The notes below the pieces were generated by a model, which worked only from the letters and a program-made list of their open reading frames with translations, searched no databases and was not told the origin of the DNA. Source: Apostichopus parvimensis (Eukaryota; Echinodermata; Holothuroidea; Aspidochirotida; Stichopodidae). From it: a DNA stretch of 43,348 nucleotides. Below, one piece after another: positions 1-12,261 of this stretch (the stretch's first letter is position 1; every line of letters starts with the position of its first letter). Location: the NCBI GenBank assembly GCA_000934455.1, contig KN882375.1, positions 254,099-297,446 of the forward strand, written 5' to 3'. The position numbers and the translations under genes were made by a program.

Positions 1-1086
1 AACAGTTAAACAGGGAACTAATTTAATTAATAAAAGTTATCAATATTAAACTAACAATAGATAATGTATAGTCTGCTGTATTTTAATGTCAAGGATTGGA
101 TATAATTAGTATAAGTGGATTTATTTGAATAAATTAGGCCATCGTGAAAGAAATTCTGTAAGGTTTTAAGACAAATAAAACAAAATATAATGGATTAATA
201 AGTAATAATTTTAGAGAGGGGTTGGTAGAGAGGGTTGAAGGGGTGGGTGGGGGTTGTTTAAAACGTTCTTTGTTTGGATTATGGTTACAGTTTAGCTCAG
301 AAATGGATTTTAGAATAACAGCAATGTTTATTAGGATCAAACAGGAGTTAAACACACAAGGTATTTGGATTTTAATAGGCCTAGTGAGTATAATGAATAT
401 TCTAAAATAGAGTTTTTGAGTTTTATAAGTACTAAATGTTACTTTTGAAATTGAAACCTCCACAAAAAATGTGTTTAATTATGTAAATGTTATTTAACAA
501 ATATGTTTAACATTGTTAATATTAAAGTAGTGAATGATGGCAATAAAAAATGGCAAAAACATATAAATTTATTGTTCAAAACCCCAAAAAACAATTATAC
601 AACTCTAACAAAACTGAAATGTATACCAAACAAGCAACCAATAAAACAGTTTTAGTTGTCGCAGTTTCAAAAATAGTTAATCAAAATAAGTTAATAGATA
701 AATATTAAAACGAGAAAAAAAATAAAGTATGTGTAACTAAGTTTTTTTTAAAGAATAAATGTATTGTTTTTTTTTTAAGGCAAATTTGCATCTCCTTAAT
801 TCCAGCGGTAAAAATGTAATCCACTCAAAAATACATCAACGTCTTCTGTATATTTTGAAATATAATGTCATACCAAATCAGTTAAATTTATCATTTATTT
901 CACTCAATAGTTTAAAGAATAAGAAAACAAAGCTGGGACATTGTGGGTTTCATCTTTTTTATAAAATTAGAAATTCATACCAAAACCTTTATTACAAATT
1001 TTCTGTTGTTTAATGTTTATTATCGTAATTAATATTACTTCATACTTGAATCGATCATAAAACCCCTGCATTGTCCTAAAAAAATA
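1..1086. other. AT-rich stretch, no gene seen
   Basis: Very AT-rich sequence with many stops in all frames. A short G-rich patch lies near 216-255. I see no splice-bounded open segment, repeat array or RNA gene here. Confidence 0.5.
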
Positions 1087-1395
1087 ATGTTGTTTAATTA
1101 CACCCAACCCGCCCCTGCACTCATAAGTCATTCGAACACCGGTCTCACTCAATACATTCTCAACACCTCCTTTTTAGGAATCCATTGTTACCATACCCCC
1201 TTCAACGCACCACCAATACCATCTTGGTTCTTAGCACTTTCCCTTTTCAATTCATGTTTACCCTCCTCCCATCCTAACCCTATCATCACCCCCTGTGTTC
1301 CTGTAACCGAGTGGTTTGTTTTTAATATCTCTAGCTCCATTATCAATTACTTGTGTTTTCTTTGTTTCTTCATGTCCATTGTTTCCTTTACATAG
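1087..1395 (+). other. C-rich open stretch, probably not a gene
   Basis: This segment is open for about 100 codons on the plus strand because it is C-rich and poor in stop triplets. The translation is Pro/Ser/Ile-rich with no motif I recognise. Similar C-rich tracts in this window belong to the 3' halves of hAT-like elements (for example near 42720-42780), so a transposon remnant is the likelier source. No terminal repeat or target duplication could be assigned. Confidence 0.25.
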
Positions 1396-3497
1396 TCCTA
1401 CTAAAAATAATTTGTAGTATTATACCTCAGAAATGAAAGCTACTTAACATACGTTATATGTGCAATACCACCATTCCAGGAATAACTCTAACCATGGAGA
1501 ACAATATCACTGGAAATAATACAGTTTGGGAGTTTTGTTTGGTCTGACTATAAAACTAAATGTAACACAGAGTGTTTATTCCCTGTCTAAACTAATATTT
1601 TACCCCAATCTCAGTCTGAAGTAAGTTAGTCAAGCCACCTCTGATCCACTCACCTTCAGACAATATAAATATACCCGCCACCCCCCCCCCCCCCTTTTGC
1701 CATCCCCCTTGGTACTAATAGTTTTTAGAGAGTCCATCAAATCCATTCCATGATTCTACCCGATAACATCATCACCGTTTTTGTACACACAGTAGCCCTA
1801 CTCTGCTTCTACAATAGCTTTCTGTAAAAATATATACAGCGCTTATATTATACAGACGATTGATTTAAACAATTATTATCTGATGTAAAATCATTTAACA
1901 GTGAAGATGACACACCTGGAAACCTATAAATACCTTATTAGCATAATACTAGATGAAACGAGCCAGTTAAAGGTAATAAATAGAAATATAAACGAGCCAC
2001 GCGTCTATTGTACACCTGGAATGTTCTAACTAAGTTGTCATACAAAGTAACCATGGAAACCGACGTTAAGTAGGTCATTTCGTGTCTAGCAGTGGTCGTG
2101 AATACTGCATCATTTTATTCAATATTCATTAGACATATCTAATAGCCATTCAGTGATATGTCATATGTAATGATATTACAACGTATTCTCATTGTTTGGT
2201 TATTTCTCTGTTCATATATTTTAAATGAACAGACTTGATTTCCTTGATAGTTCCCTCACTTGCTCCTCTCCTAAATTTAATAGAAGGAATGTTTCATTTC
2301 CCTTTCTTCGTTTTTTCCCCTTATGTACTTCTAGTTGGTATAAAGAAGTTTGCCTAATTAACTCATATTTAAATATCCCTCAGTGTAACTTACATATTTA
2401 TTATGTAACTACAAATAGTGCGGGTTCTTAATTGCCTAGCTCTATGAAGAAAATATCTGTTCATTAAAGTAGAAAGAATTTCACTTTAAAAATCTTTGAA
2501 CTTTATTCAATTTTTTTTTATAATTCCATTTGGCGTATAAAGCTAACAAATTATGCTATCATTTGTCGGTCCTTAAAAGGAAAAGGGTTACTTTGCAACT
2601 GATAAACCATTTAATATGAAAACAGAATGTTGTGATTTCTAATAAAGTTAGCCAGCCCTGTCGATTGTTATGTTCTTAAAAAAAAAAAAATCAAGTTACT
2701 GTTAAACTTTTTTGACACTTACGATGAAAAGTGTAAGCACCAGGTGTTTTAAAGTGCCTTTTTTTATAATCAATATTGGTTGATTTAAGGTTTTGCCATT
2801 ACAACGAATAATAGTATGGTAAAATCGTATTGAATATGCCAGATGGAGATGTAATATTGGTAAAACAAATATCACGAAGGTTCATGCCGCTTTGCGAAAT
2901 ATGACATATTGTCCTACTAACCAAGAAATCTATGAATTTGATATATTTCGCAACATTTCTCTGCCATAAAACATAAACAAAGGAACAACAACACGAACAA
3001 GAAAGCAAAGCACAGGAGATCCTTTAAGATTTGTTTTATGAAATCTTATATCTCTTTAAATTTTAAATAAAAGTTTTATACTGTACTATTTTTAGCTGCA
3101 CAGATCAGGTGAAAGTGGATTAAATTAATCCATCGAAGTTTAAAATTAATAATGGACAACGACAATTAGAAATCGCTTTTAAATTTACAACTTAACCGTA
3201 GGTAGCAAATTTAGAAAGACTGAGAAGGCTGTCATCATCCCCTTCAGACTTTCTTCCACATAGTTTACATTATAGTAATAACACACGCTTACATATTGAA
3301 GTATACATTTCTATCCCCGATACACAATGAAAATGACCCTATAAGTTAACAATCAGAATAAACACTTTTATTGACAGTTAAAATCAGAATTCGAAACCAA
3401 CACAGTATCAAATCGGAACTGAGTGTAGCCTGATTCACCTCTTGCCGTAAGAATGATAGAACAAAATTAATAAAATAAACCAGTCCAAATCGCTCAC
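1396..3497. other. Intergenic or intronic stretch, mostly featureless
   Basis: AT-rich sequence containing a 14-base C run at 1681-1694 and a 13-base A run near 2678. A GTAAGT at 1619 has a short open segment before it but no pyrimidine tract upstream. I see no convincing gene. Confidence 0.45.
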
Positions 3498-3520
3498 CTC
3501 CCTTCCTCTCTACTAATTTG
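3498..3520 (-). CDS. Possible 23-nt minus-strand microexon (weak)
   Basis: On the minus strand a pyrimidine-rich acceptor (TTATTTATTTCTTAG) is followed after 23 nt by GGGAG|GTGAGC, a strong donor. The enclosed bases can be read as KLVERKG. Splice-site quality is good, but 23 nt carries almost no coding information, and it sits just upstream of the plus-strand candidate start at 3542. A spurious site pair is quite possible. Confidence 0.15.
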
Positions 3521-3541
3521 CTAAGAAATAAATAAGGAGAC

Positions 3542-3693
3542 ATGGCAAACGCGGCTCTTGGTGACCGCATGACACATCCAATAACAGTAACCAGGAATAC
3601 CTTCCAATGTACCTTTGAATGTACAGTTGATGAAGTTACCGCATTACCGCATGCTCTGCTTACAATGACAATACAATATCCGTCTCAGCAAAG
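3542..3693 (+). CDS. Candidate first coding exon of an unrecognised split gene
   Basis: The ATG at 3542 has G at -3 and G at +4, a good animal start context. Fifty codons stay open and end at AAAG|GTACTT (donor at 3694) with two bases left over. Base composition is clearly more GC-rich than the flanks. The translation begins MANAALGDRMTHPIT and carries two cysteines in QCTFEC followed by a hydrophobic LLTMTIQY, compatible with a beta-rich domain but matching no family I know. The two leftover bases join in phase to the exon at 8864. The frame also continues past the donor to a stop near 3752, so an unspliced small ORF is the alternative. No TATA box or 5' UTR exon could be identified. This is one of the weaker exons of the model. 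Confidence 0.28.
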
Positions 3694-3759
3694 GTACTTG
3701 ATATCGAAATCGATCCTTAATCCCCCCCTCCAATCCCCACCCCCTCAAAAATAAAGTCG

Positions 3760-6297
3760 ATACGGTTCATGAACTGTTTGTTGCTGAGATAAGAACAAGA
3801 CAGCTATTCACCTGTTTAAATGAGTTCATTGTGTCATGATTTGCGATGTTTTAAATGGTGGTATGCTGATTAACACGTTATATTAGTATATTGTGATAGT
3901 CACGTGGTCGTCAAGTAAAAACAAAGGAAAGTAAAACAGAAACAGAAAACAAACTGAATGAGATGTGTTGTGTTACTGGGAATACAGGTAGTAGAGATAT
4001 GTGGGTTATTGCATTCCATCGGTCACACATCCGAAATTTTCCTTACGCAGAGACTTCTAGGCATAATAAATGCCAGAGAACGTTTTGTACATACTGTATC
4101 GAACAAAGATTTCTATCTTTCATACCAAGTATGCGAAACTAGTACTCTATAGTAAAATGTCTAGTGTTCTCTCTCGACATTGATACAAAGATTGAAACAA
4201 ATTCCCAACGCGTTGTATATATTTCTTACCGATATTGGTTGTTTCTCCCAAGTTTGATACTTATGCATTTACTGTATAACACATTGACATCATTTATATT
4301 TAACTTTATTAATATTTAAACCAGGCACGTGACCAGCCTCATTTGTGTGAGGGGGAAGCCTCATTGGTGTGAGGGGAAGCCTCGTCTTTTATCCTCGTCT
4401 TAAGAGTCAGAGAAATGAATTTGTTAAGGCTTACATTGACATTACTTTTCATTACAACATATAGTGTCTACTCGGAAAAGTGGAGGAGGGGTGGAGGGGG
4501 GGGGGGGACTCAAAATATGACTTTAGTCCGTTGAGAGGGGTTTAAGCGGGGAGACCCCTTTTATGAACAAATTACCTTAAATTTATCATTTTCAATACTG
4601 TAGCAACGGAGAGGTTGACCCAAGAACGGTTGATCGATACAATATTAACTATTGAAAGTTCAACACTATTGACATTATATAGCCTACATGTGAATATTAC
4701 GTTGTTATGTCCACTGTAGCCGTTACATTGTATAACAGATTAATGAAATATTCCAAAGCGCGTCTTTTCCAAGTCATTACATAGATACAGAAAAGAAACG
4801 ATTGTAAAGAAAAGCTCTTACATGAAACAAACATTACAACAGTTCGGTACTTATACGTTTATTATGCTAATTAGATACGAGGTACCTAACCTACATATTT
4901 TCTTTCCATTGAGCGGAGTGGTGTTTTACATAGAGCTGGGCAATGCAGGTATAATGTAGGACGATACTGAGCTAGACTTGAACATATTAATTAGATATTA
5001 TGCACGATCTGTTACCGGTTAATCAATATAATTTCATTCAATGCTCGATAAACTCAACTTGCTGTAGTGGAATCTAACAGACAATAGGTTTATATATGCA
5101 CATTTTCCTTCTCTTAGATTTTGAAGTGAAGAACATATAAGCAGGGCTGTTAAATATTCTTTTCAAAGAATAATCCTGGTTTTATTATGAAGGTCTTGGC
5201 ATTTGGGTTTGTTGATACAGACTGAAATACTGCTTGGCTTGATGAGTCGCCATATTGGAATGCGAGCGTGGTATTATAACGGATTTCACCAAAATCATAG
5301 CAATCATAACAATCATCATGAATAATCATATGCTACCACAAAGGTTCAATGTTTCACACCCTCCCTCTACCCCTACCACCGGTTCGGTTCATTTATATCG
5401 GCCCAATGCAAGATATGTGTGTGGTCGATCTTTAAAGGGTGTGAAGTCTCGCGCAAAAAGAAACGTCTAAAGCCGGTAATTTGACCTAGTTTCGAATGAG
5501 GTGTAACAGAAGTGTGAAACACCACCATCGATCCCAGAAAATACACACACAGCTTGCTACCGTCGGTAATAAGACACTAGTGTACAGTCAGTACATACAG
5601 CTGTGGTCAATACCCACAGCACAGTATACAAACGATACAGCGATGGACATCTCAGGTCCAGCTAAAGATAACAATTAAGGTATCACGTTTTATTACTGTT
5701 TGCATTTTGTAGCGACACGTACAAAACGTCACTTGCAAGCAACAGAAAGTTAACATTTTCAGATGGCCGCACGCGGTTTGGGGCGAGTCTTCAATGACTT
5801 TAATGGCTTTTGCCTGTAAATAGTAATATTTGTGCAGGTATGAAACAAGCGGATTACTGAAAAAGAGATAAAGACAAGTGTTGTAAACTCCCAACATGTC
5901 ACACCAAGATCCATATATATTTGGTCTATTAACTTTCAGTTACTAGTATAAAGACACTATCAATTTTTGCGATGAAACCGTCCATTTACCGTGTCAGGGC
6001 GACGGTGCCGTAAACAAGGGGTGGGGCAGGGTTGATTGGGCACATACTTCATCACTCTTCTGATATCCCTGAATTAGTCTCCGTTTGTTAACGGAAAGTA
6101 TCAGTTCCTACTTTTGTAATTAGAAGTGCCTTTTTGTTACAAGTTGTGTTTTTGTAATAAGTGCCTTCATGTCTAAAAAGTGTTATTTAATAGTATAATA
6201 ACAATGATAAAACATGTAGTTCAAAAGTACCGGTAAAAGAAAAATTTGTTGAAAACACTCAAATATTTGAATGTAAGGAAAGGATTGCACAGAGTAT
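3760..6297. other. Candidate intron 1, first part; no gene seen
   Basis: AT-rich sequence with scattered small open frames at 3958-4152, 5255-5470 and 5496-5678. The last two lie in a slightly GC-richer patch at about 5340-5660. None has a recognisable product or good splice bounds. The stretch also contains the 22-bp repeat at 4335 and a 12-base G run at 4496-4507. Confidence 0.4.
4335..4385. repeat. 22-bp tandem repeat, about 2.3 copies
   Basis: AGCCTCATTTGTGTGAGGGG and AGCCTCATTGGTGTGAGGGG stand directly next to each other, followed by a partial third unit AGCCTCGTC. The unit starts are at 4335, 4357 and 4378. Confidence 0.8.
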
Positions 6298-6762
6298 CGG
6301 TGGCGTAGCCAGCGGGCGGCATGGGGTGGGGGAAGAGCCCCCTCACAGACATTGTTGGGGACTCGATGGGCGACGGTGAAAATCAAAGGGAGCCCAGAAA
6401 ATATATGTACCCTCGTACCTGGGGTTGGGGCCGATGATGGGGGGGGGGAGGGAGTCTTTGGAGAGAGTGCTAAAAATTAAGAGCAAAAGATTGTGTTGCG
6501 ACCTAACGGTATCAAGTTTGAATTTCCCGGACTCGTCATCGCCTATATTTAATAGAAGTGGATTAATATTATACTTGGTAGAATACTGGCAATAGTGAGT
6601 AGATTATCTTTAATTGGGAAAGTTTGAAAGTCATTTGAGGTCAACAGGGCGCAGCACTTAGTAACATCAAAACTACATTAAATCAGCATTACCAAATGGA
6701 TTAATCTTATATTTAGTATATTACTGATATTAACAAGATGATACCTATCAATTAAGCCAAAG

Positions 6763-6930
6763 CATGGGTGTAATACCCATCGGGAGTGTGGGGGCGGGGG
6801 GGGGGGTTCGTAATTCCCTACACTCCCCATGGAATAAGGATGCCCCCATTGACTTTAACATTTTCACACAGTACAGTTTTGGCTAGTAAAGTGGTGACCC
6901 CACGCTTTTGAAAACGGATCTACGCCCATG
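6763..6930. mobile_element. Small CATGGG-type miniature element
   Basis: About 168 bp bounded by CATGGGTGTA and, inverted, CATGGGCGTA (9 of 10 matching), with a G-rich left arm and a complementary C-rich right arm. The flanks gccaaag and cgcaaag share CAAAG and may be a decayed target duplication. It is nested in the larger hAT-like element. The same terminus, CATGGGCGGGATTA, reappears at the right edge of the window. Superfamily not assigned. Confidence 0.45.
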
Positions 6931-7090
6931 CGCAAAGTTCTCTACACAGATCTGAATCTGTAAAACTGCAACCATATTATTTCAGCAGCAGGCCTACGTC
7001 AATGGATAAGTATATTCCAATCCATGGAACAATGCCGTTGAATTTCTTGTCATTTCATTCCTAATTCTATAGGTTTCCTGCAGCACGCAT

Positions 7091-7228
7091 CATGGGGGAG
7101 GGGGGTCGACTTCTAAAGAGAATGTAGTGAAAAGTAATCTCAAGAACATGTGCGCTACATGCTGGGGGTTGGGGGATATCTTCGAAATAGAATGTAATGA
7201 ACGGTCACCTCAAAAATATGTTCGCTAC
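7091..7228. repeat. 70-bp imperfect tandem duplication
   Basis: Two adjacent copies align with a 70-bp period. Both contain a G-rich start, then AGAATGTAGTGA or AGAATGTAATGA, then TGCGCTAC or TTCGCTAC (7151 and 7221). It lies inside the 6298-7616 element. Confidence 0.75.
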
Positions 7229-7616
7229 GCGCGCGGTTGCAGTGTCACTCTGAGTGGCCATATATTTGTATTCACATTGCTTTTTTTCTTCATATGTGAT
7301 ATAACCGGATGGTTCTGACCGCGCAGGCGCGCACATTATTTTCTGTTTTTTTTTCACCCAAAATTGCTAATTTTTTGTAACAAAAAAAAGGAAAATTTAG
7401 AAATGTTGTTCCTAAAATGGAAATGATAGCACCAATTTGCATCTAAGCCGTTTTCGAAAAGGAAACATTTTCAAAATAGGAGGGGGACATCTCCTCTTTT
7501 TATACCCCTCCGCTAAGATGGCGATCTACCGCTATCTGCCTGAAAATGGGGACAGAAAATTGACTTTGCCCCACCCTCCACCCCGCTCCCTCACACCAAA
7601 ACCTGGCTACCTCCTG

Positions 7617-8863
7617 CAGAGAATTTATTTTGAGAGGTTTCAGTTAATTTGGCAGTTTAATGGTTTCTTGCATAAAATCAAAGTCACATGCTCCACTCTA
7701 CCTCAGTGTGTATGCCTCCACCTTTCAATAAGACTTTTGTTTTACAAATTAACGAAGATCGCATTAGTGTTGCTCTTAATAAAGTATGAACAGGAAGTTG
7801 TAACAACTCCTTGGTATAAAGGAAGTCGAATAGGTTGGACATATGCAACTATTCATCAGATGAGACCACAGTTGGATACGAAAAATTGATTGTGTAATCG
7901 ATAAGGAAACTCATATCAACTCCACAAATAAGTTATAATTTTGTAAAATTGGATATAGATCAATAACGAAATAACAACGAGTGCAATGTGATACAATTCT
8001 AAAAGGTTGATATTTACTAAATACTTAAATAATAAGGAACATTGGTATATCTGCTTTTTTATATGTAATTTTACATTTTGTGTTTATCCTTTTCCTGAAA
8101 TAACCCTAGAGGACCAGTTGTTGCGCCCAGTAAAGAATTTCATATGTCCTCGACCCTCCTACCCCTCTCCCTTCCCTTCATCCTCCGTTTTAGTGCAAGT
8201 TTTTGCAGGTTTGCCATCCCGCCATAGCGTTGAAAAAACTCAATTTTTAAGATTAAAAAACAATATTTCAGCTTTAAGATTTATTATTTCTAGATTTCAT
8301 ATTTTACCAGTAAACTCAACCAATCTCAGACATTTTAGTTCTCATTTAAAGTGAGGAGTCATCAATATGAACTAAAGAATCAATAAATTTACCCAAATTA
8401 ACACACGATGCAAATCACGTGATCCGAGCGGAAAGTACATACAGTTGTTACAAGGAGCCTGTATTACTCCGTTTGTTGTGTACAATGTTGTATTATACAT
8501 GTCTGAACAACTTTAAAATTAATTGTAAATTTAAACATATGCACAATTAAGCCAATTCTGATCATTTGGACGGCGATACATTTCACAACTACTACCAACC
8601 ACATACAATTTACATACATCATCATTATTTTCTACATTACTATACCCATTCTGGTTTAATTCCTGTGCAAACGTTGAAACACAAGGCTCATCATGATCAA
8701 TCAGTTTATTTCAGATTTTTTTCAGAATGTCAGATTATTTCATTGTTAATTGTTGTTTACTTTGCTTATTTTCATTTATTTGGTAAACAATAAACCTGAG
8801 TAGGTGGACATTCCTCTACGTCTTCTACATCTTACACGATGATTACTCTACTTCTCTCCATAG
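7617..8863. other. Candidate intron 1, last part; no gene seen
   Basis: AT-rich sequence with a C-rich patch at 8145-8190. The long open frames at 7437-7889 and 8007-8354 are low-information translations overlapping transposon-like or C-rich DNA, and I do not regard them as genes. Confidence 0.4.
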
Positions 8864-8940
8864 GTTTCAGTTTTACAATCTGCCAGACACTATTCCGGTT
8901 GGATCCATTCCATCATCCTTGAAGTCAAGAGACGTGAAAG
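8864..8940 (+). CDS. Candidate internal exon 2 of the split gene
   Basis: A pyrimidine-rich tract (CTACTTCTCTCCATAG) ends at 8863 and the open segment stops at GAAAG|GTATTG (donor at 8941). In the frame needed by both neighbours it encodes FQFYNLPDTIPVG followed by SIPSSLKSRDVK. The exon is entered with one base completing a codon from exon 1 and exits with one base. A second AG at 8870 would give a 70-nt version in the same downstream frame but a different incoming phase. A second frame is also open, so frame choice rests on the neighbours. Across the junction the protein reads VKVWDFG, which superficially resembles a kinase DFG context or the end of a WD repeat but is too short to call. Confidence 0.38.
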
Positions 8941-8952
8941 GTATTGTCACAA

Positions 8953-8960
8953 TGACGTCA
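8953..8960. promoter_or_regulatory. TGACGTCA palindrome (CRE/ATF-type)
   Basis: Exact consensus for CREB/ATF-type bZIP binding, 12 bases after the candidate donor at 8941. Binding is inferred from the motif only. Confidence 0.4.
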
Positions 8961-10549
8961 TAATAGATACATTTCGAATTCCGTACATTTATTTAAAGGC
9001 TTAACCAACTATGTGAAAGTCTGTTGACTTGTTGATTGTTGTTGAAGTAATGAATCAGCAACAAATAACAGCTGTTTTGTATGAAGGAGACACCCAAAAC
9101 AGAGTCTTGTGATAATAAACAACAAACCGAATAATATATATTTAACAACACTTAATATTGCTAAGCTTAGTTGATTTAAGAGATAATTCATGTTACTTTC
9201 AATTCGCTCTTTCGCGATCACTGCCCTATAAGATGTTTTTTTGTGAGTAGTCATCACATCAATTCATGCTTTAAATTTCTTTCTCAAGTGTAATGGTATC
9301 ATACACTTTGGGGCTTGGGTAACTAAATTACACTGCGACAATGATTGGTAAGGTTTTGAAGTAATGTTGTGCTTTGCTCTTCCAATGAAAGTACATGTTC
9401 CACTACCCCTCGGAGTTTGTCCATCTCAACCCCCCCCCCCCCTCCTACACCTACACACACATAAAATCATACCCATATTTATACGCTTACACTATTCTTT
9501 CAATCTGAATTGCAGAATAAAACTGAGAAGTCTAACTTAATTCTTTTCGAAGCAAACGAAGGTTTCGTTTATCTGAAATTTATGAGATCAACACAATGCT
9601 TGACACATTCCTAAGTATATTTACTTACACAACGGTATTGATTGAAATTATACGTACTACAGCAATGGAACTGGTAAAACTCAGTACTAGTGATATTTGA
9701 AATCTCGGAGAAATGTATAGGCCTACTGTATTATTTAGTTCTCGTCTGTGATCCCTTTGTCAAAATATAAGCGAACACTAGACATAGACCAAAAATGTAA
9801 CAGAACCGTAGGGACTAGATGTACCGTACTTGAAATATGCTAATGGGTAACATTAGCTCAGTATGATAACATCAAAGACATTATCAACCCAAAGATAAGA
9901 CACTCGTTCTGTTTTGTACAGGGGGTTGGTAAAAACAACATGATTTCGGGGGGGGGGGGTCTGTGGGCCTTCTCCAGAAAAGGGTTCACTTTAGACTTCA
10001 ATGATACCTTCTGAAGCATAGTTTGACTTATGTTATGTCTAATATCTGAGTCGAATCGCAACATTGTGCTATAACTTCTTTACAATGCTGTGTTAGTTTG
10101 AAATGCGTGATGGTGGTAGTGGGGGGGGGGGGCACCCCATCACCCGTTGTTCGGCGCTTGAAAAGAGAACGATCTGAATGTATTGGAAAAAATTAACATG
10201 GATGAATAATTTACCTTGAAAAATAATACTATAAAATGTATAGTGGGTAATGTTATTAGGAAAAGCATTAGAAATATATGTGAATTTAACAACCATATCT
10301 TATTTATTTGTACACTTCTATAGCGGGAAAAAACACGGAAGTATGCAAGGGGTATGTCACTCATTAACTGTTCCAGAACGGGCACCTATTTATTTTGTTT
10401 CATATAGTTGTCATGGCAACGAAGCAGAAACTGAGTTAAATTATCAACAGAAATGTAATTATATATGTTCCTTATCGTACGCACATCTTTTGGAAATCGG
10501 TAAGTTACCAGTGAACGCAAAGTGAGACTGACAGGGCTTAATATAACTG
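8961..10549. other. Candidate intron 2, first part; no gene seen
   Basis: AT-rich sequence with homopolymers at 9430-9442 (C), 9948-9959 (G) and 10121-10132 (G). A pair of splice-like signals bounds 10410-10499 (see the rejected list). No other structure seen. Confidence 0.4.
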
Positions 10550-10633
10550 ACGGCAAAAAGCCGCCGTGCCCTAGCTGTTTGCCGTCATGCCCTTTATGTT
10601 TTGCCGTCGGTGCCTTGTACATTGCGTCATTGC
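10550..10633. repeat. Array of a 22-bp TTTGCCGTCATGCCCTT unit, copy 1
   Basis: About 3.5 consecutive units of roughly 22 bp with the core TTTGCCGTCATGCCCTT and variants (GCCGCCGTGCCC, TTGCCGTCGGTGCC, TTGCGTCATTGCG). It is conspicuously GC- and CpG-rich in AT-rich surroundings. The same unit recurs in the same orientation at 12262-12334. Confidence 0.75.
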
Positions 10634-11290
10634 GAGTAGTACACTAAGTTACACTATAGAGTAACACAAAAATCATCCTTTGCAATGCAGTATCCTATTT
10701 TTTTTTAACTCTCTCATGAGTTTCAGAGGCCACCTGTATATGTCATGCGTACATTACAAACATAAATGTCGTTGAGATCGTATTTTTTACTTACACACAG
10801 TAAGTCAATGGGACTTCTCCATTGAGTTCAGTGTGCAAGCGAAATCTCACAGTAAAATCACATTGGTTTTGTCGCGTGAAATTTGGACTTGCTTTAGTCG
10901 ATTTAGGTTCCTACATGTATTCGGCTATAAACTAGGCGGGAATCATAGAAATAGAACTTCAATTTCTATGGCGGGAATGTTAATACGAGAACACCAATAG
11001 AAATAGTATACTCCACTTTTTAAGTCGATTTAGGTCAACAGTAAGTTGTAAAAGGTAGTTGCGTATCATGTAGAGCTATTAATCGCTGCACGATAGCATC
11101 AGTAATAAAAAACCACTGCCGATTAATTGCTTTGGTTATTTATCCCGTCAATAATGCATCCCGTAAATTCCCTTGTCAGTCTTACCTTCTATAATATAAA
11201 CGAATGAAAAGAAAATTAATTGTGAGAATTCTTTCAATATTTACACTTAGATCACGAACGTATACATCAGCTTTAACTGTGAGAGCAAAG

Positions 11291-11400
11291 CAGTGGCGTC
11301 GCCAGACAATTCGAACCTGATTGAGGGGGGGGGGCGGTTGTGAATACTCTCCTGGGGATGGGTCTAAGAGGAATAGGTATCCCCACCCCTTAAGAAATGT
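11291..11400. mobile_element. hAT-like left end, partner not found
   Basis: CAGTGGCGTCGCCAGAC matches the usual start of hAT-type miniature elements. It is followed by a 10-base G run and a segment (TGTGAATACTCTCCTGGGGA) that resembles the interior of the 25427 element. No matching right end or target duplication was found, so this is a fragment. Confidence 0.4.
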
Positions 11401-11654
11401 TTGATTAATTATGGGTCTTTCAATGCAATCTGGTGCTACATTTTGCATCTTGAAGTAGCTTTATGTTCAAGATGCTTTGATCATGTTTTAAATAAGAGTG
11501 GTGAAAATATGAAATTTTTAGCGGTTCACGGCTGGGCCTCTGTGACCTTGTTAGTGAGAAAACAACTGGTTATTGTCATGGTCGGAGGAAAAAAAGTTTA
11601 CTGATGAACATAATACGTACGTTCTTTGTAAAAAATAGTTGTTGTTGAGTTCTG

Positions 11655-11965
11655 TTTTGAACACTACAATTCGCATCTGGGGGGAGAGGGTAGGGTGGGG
11701 CACATGGAGGGTGTACGATATTTTTGGGAGGTAACGTGCCCCCTCCCCCCAACTTCGAGTGCTTTTCATCGGTATAATATTTTCGTTTTCGGTGTTTACA
11801 CGAAACAATACACGATTAAAAGAAAGCAAAACTGTGTGTTTCTATTGCAAGTGATGGGTTCTGGGTTTTCCTTGTATATGAGGTGGCTCGACGTTAATCG
11901 TGATAAATGTTTGCCCCCCCCCCCAGGTGCCCCTCCCTCGCATGCGATTTGTAGTGCTAAAAAAA
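11655..11965. repeat. Diverged inverted repeat around a G/C-rich loop
   Basis: GAACACTACAATTCGCATC at about 11658 is an imperfect reverse complement of GCATGCGATTTGTAGTGCTA at about 11939. Both arms abut G- or C-rich tracts (11680-11700 and 11914-11938). This could be an old foldback element. I found no target duplication. Confidence 0.4.
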
Positions 11966-12261
11966 ATACTCAAACCAATTTTTTACAAAAGGACGAAACG
12001 TATTATGTTCATCAGTAAAATGATTAAACGTTCAATGCATTTGTTACACGATAGTGTCCCTTGTATCATGCCACTCGGCACACACCAATTAAGGAAAGGG
12101 GTGATTGATGACTTATATGTACTTATGGGTAAAAGTTGCTTCGCGCTGCCTTTTATACTAAATATCAACCACGTGAAGACTTGACGTTTTCGGCTTTTCC
12201 GATTCACTATTCCGGCCGGATTAGACACTTTTAATGCGTAGAAATGGCAGCGACCATAAAT

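Larger units (their letters stand above)
6298..7616. mobile_element. Degraded hAT-like non-autonomous element
   Basis: The left end CGGTGGCGTAGCCAG and the reverse complement of the right end (CAGGAGGTAGCCAGG) form imperfect terminal inverted repeats of the CAG...GTAGCCAG type seen in hAT elements. The flanks carry cagagtat on the left and cagagaat on the right (7617-7624), an 8-bp target duplication with one mismatch, as expected for hAT insertion. The right part (GCACCAATTTGCATCTAA, then C-rich sequence) resembles the right part of the intact element at 42158-42806. There is no transposase frame. A second miniature element and a 70-bp duplication lie inside. The left boundary is good to about one base. 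Confidence 0.5.

Noticed and set aside
1647..1700. Minus-strand donor-like CTGAAG|GTGAGT near 1651
   Set aside because: The would-be exon runs into a 14-base C run and then a stop, so it is not coding.
7437..7889. 150-codon open frame, the longest in the window
   Set aside because: It straddles the right end of the hAT-like element and a C-rich tract, and the translation has no protein-like pattern or splice context.
10410..10499. Plus-strand exon-like segment (CHGNEAETELNYQQKC) ending at ATCG|GTAAGTT
   Set aside because: Good donor and an open frame that would also join 13387 in phase, but its incoming phase does not fit the exon at 8864. The minus strand is open here too. Kept only as a possible alternative exon.
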